Below are positions 58,811 to 60,000 of a stretch of 60,000 bases of DNA, one piece after another. The translations under genes and the position numbers were made by a program. Every line of letters begins with the position of its first letter. Position 1 is the first letter of the stretch. Origin of the DNA: Tubulanus polymorphus. Taxonomy: Eukaryota > Nemertea > Palaeonemertea > Tubulaniformes > Tubulanidae. The stretch is from contig NC_134036.1 in NCBI RefSeq assembly GCF_964204645.1, positions 10,466,704 through 10,526,703 on the forward strand, written 5' to 3'. The notes beneath the pieces are model-generated. The model saw only the letters and a program-made list of their open reading frames with translations, had not been told where the DNA came from and did no database searches.

Positions 58811-60000
58811 TTAAAGTCAACAGGTTATTTCCCATTCACTCCTCAAATCTGCCCGCTTGCCGACAAGCAACACAACTCGCGTCGATGGACTTCTCGAATT
58901 AACACATTGTAAAGTCACCGCATGATAGCCAATCGGTCTCGAAATCTGCCCGCTTGCCGACAAGCAACACAACGCGCGTCGATGGACTTCTCGAATTAAT
59001 AATGTCACATCATCAGATCATATGCAGTCGGTCTCGAAATCTGCCAGCTCAGGGAAGAGTGACACCACCCGTGGCGATGGACTTCCTGAATTAATTGACA
59101 GGAAACATCTAAAAGAAAACAAAAGGAAATCATAACTTAAAAGGATTTTCAAAAAACCTTAAAAAATAATTATACGCAAAAAAGTGAGTGTGTAATGACA
59201 GTACACTCGATGCGTTATATATTTCATAATACTAATAATTTGTGGTTTGAGTTAAATGTCGTGAGTAGCCAAGTTTATCTGCATTGATGCTGTATATGCT
59301 TTTTTGTTTTTGCATATAAAACTGGCCCATGACCCGGTAATGCACCCTAACCACTAACAGAAGAAACAAGTATTTTTGCATAATTTCTTAAATTAATGGA
59401 TTTGAATCAAATTCTTAAAAATTTGAACCAGTTTCTGATGTTTCTGAAAACTTAAAGGCCGATACACAAAGGCTGGAATTGAAAAATACATATTTGGATG
59501 AACCGAGGAATTGAAAATTTGCAGATATTGATACATGTATATTCCGACTGAATCCCAGTTGCTAATTAGTGTATGGAATTCTAATAAATGTATAGCCAGT
59601 TCAACATTCTAAGCCTTTGTGTATGCAGGTTTCGCCTAATATTTTTTTTTTCATCGTAAATTTACTTTCGATGATTGCAACAAAGAAAAGCTGACTGGAA
59701 ATCAAAGAATGAGATGATCAAAATGTTACAAATTTTCAATGAAATATTTAATTAAAACGTTGTCATTTTTTAGTTGTCATTTTTTAGATGGGTCAAACAC
59801 GTTCAAACATAACACTTTGTTCAAGGGTGTCCTCCATTTATTCATTCTGTAAGAACATTTTTGCTGATGTTTGACCTGTTTGTGTACACATTCGTAAGCA
59901 TTATAGTACATAGGAATGTTGGCACAATTTTGACTCCGTCCCCTATGTATAATAGAAAGAAGACTAACCTCTGAATAAACTCCAGTGTCTTTATCCAGTG
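58811..60000. repeat. Tandem 96-bp units, then gene-less sequence
   Basis: AAATCTGCC(C/A)GCT units begin at 58845, 58942 and 59037 and share GATGGACTTC(T/C)(C/T)GAATTAA. From about 59105 to the window end I see no gene; 'gttgtcattttttag' is duplicated at 59759-59788. Confidence 0.6.

Overview
The window looks like nuclear DNA of an animal, most likely a marine invertebrate. It is AT-rich, spliceosomal exon/intron signals are present, real host coding sequence is sparse, and most of the length is nested mobile DNA, minisatellites and MITE-like repeats. I cannot name the phylum.

Layout. Positions 1-12864 hold the largest piece of an AT-rich, virus-like element (copy A), a polinton-like or adinto-like endogenous element. 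It carries a protein-primed type family B DNA polymerase preceded by zinc fingers, an A32-type packaging ATPase, a 381-residue candidate structural protein and a train of tiny membrane or calcium-loop-like ORFs, almost all on the minus strand. Genes in the train are about 20 nt apart and nearly all start in a TAAATG context. A plus-strand gene block (1-680) converges on the train, and inverted 8-9 bp iterons lie between the two. The right end is a large foldback hairpin that abuts a broken integrase-like gene. A 2.2 kb Helitron2-like element (9316-11487) is inserted in the polymerase gene; its sister copy is at 56443-58810. Partial copies lie at 22974-24980 (B), 33173-36235 (C, with its own foldback end) and 32482-32727 (D, a half foldback). 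All copies are degraded and none has a complete polymerase.

13.8-22.7 kb holds a palindrome-rich 'cgacaagtcg' repeat, dispersed and tandem repeats and a LINE reverse-transcriptase fragment. 26.0-27.2 kb is a 19-bp minisatellite bracketed by direct repeats. Directly after it comes an exon (27285-27422) that joins in frame to a large transposase-like gene with a PHD-like insert (28714-31280), itself carrying a stop and two frame changes. 37.5-38.6 kb is an intronless class A GPCR with one in-frame TGA. 40735-41849 is a TIR element with a perfect 7-bp target duplication that contains an exon-like piece encoding a ubiquitin-specific protease Cys box. 45.8-49.2 kb holds small host-like exons: an unknown protein, a WRLVF/NYGGC-type extracellular domain and a secreted peptide. 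The rest is repeats and featureless intergenic DNA.

How parts relate: the structural, packaging and polymerase genes of copy A would form one replicating or packaging system if intact. The foldback termini, iterons and TAAATG gene starts look like its cis-acting signals. The other mobile elements are independent passengers that have cut or rearranged it.
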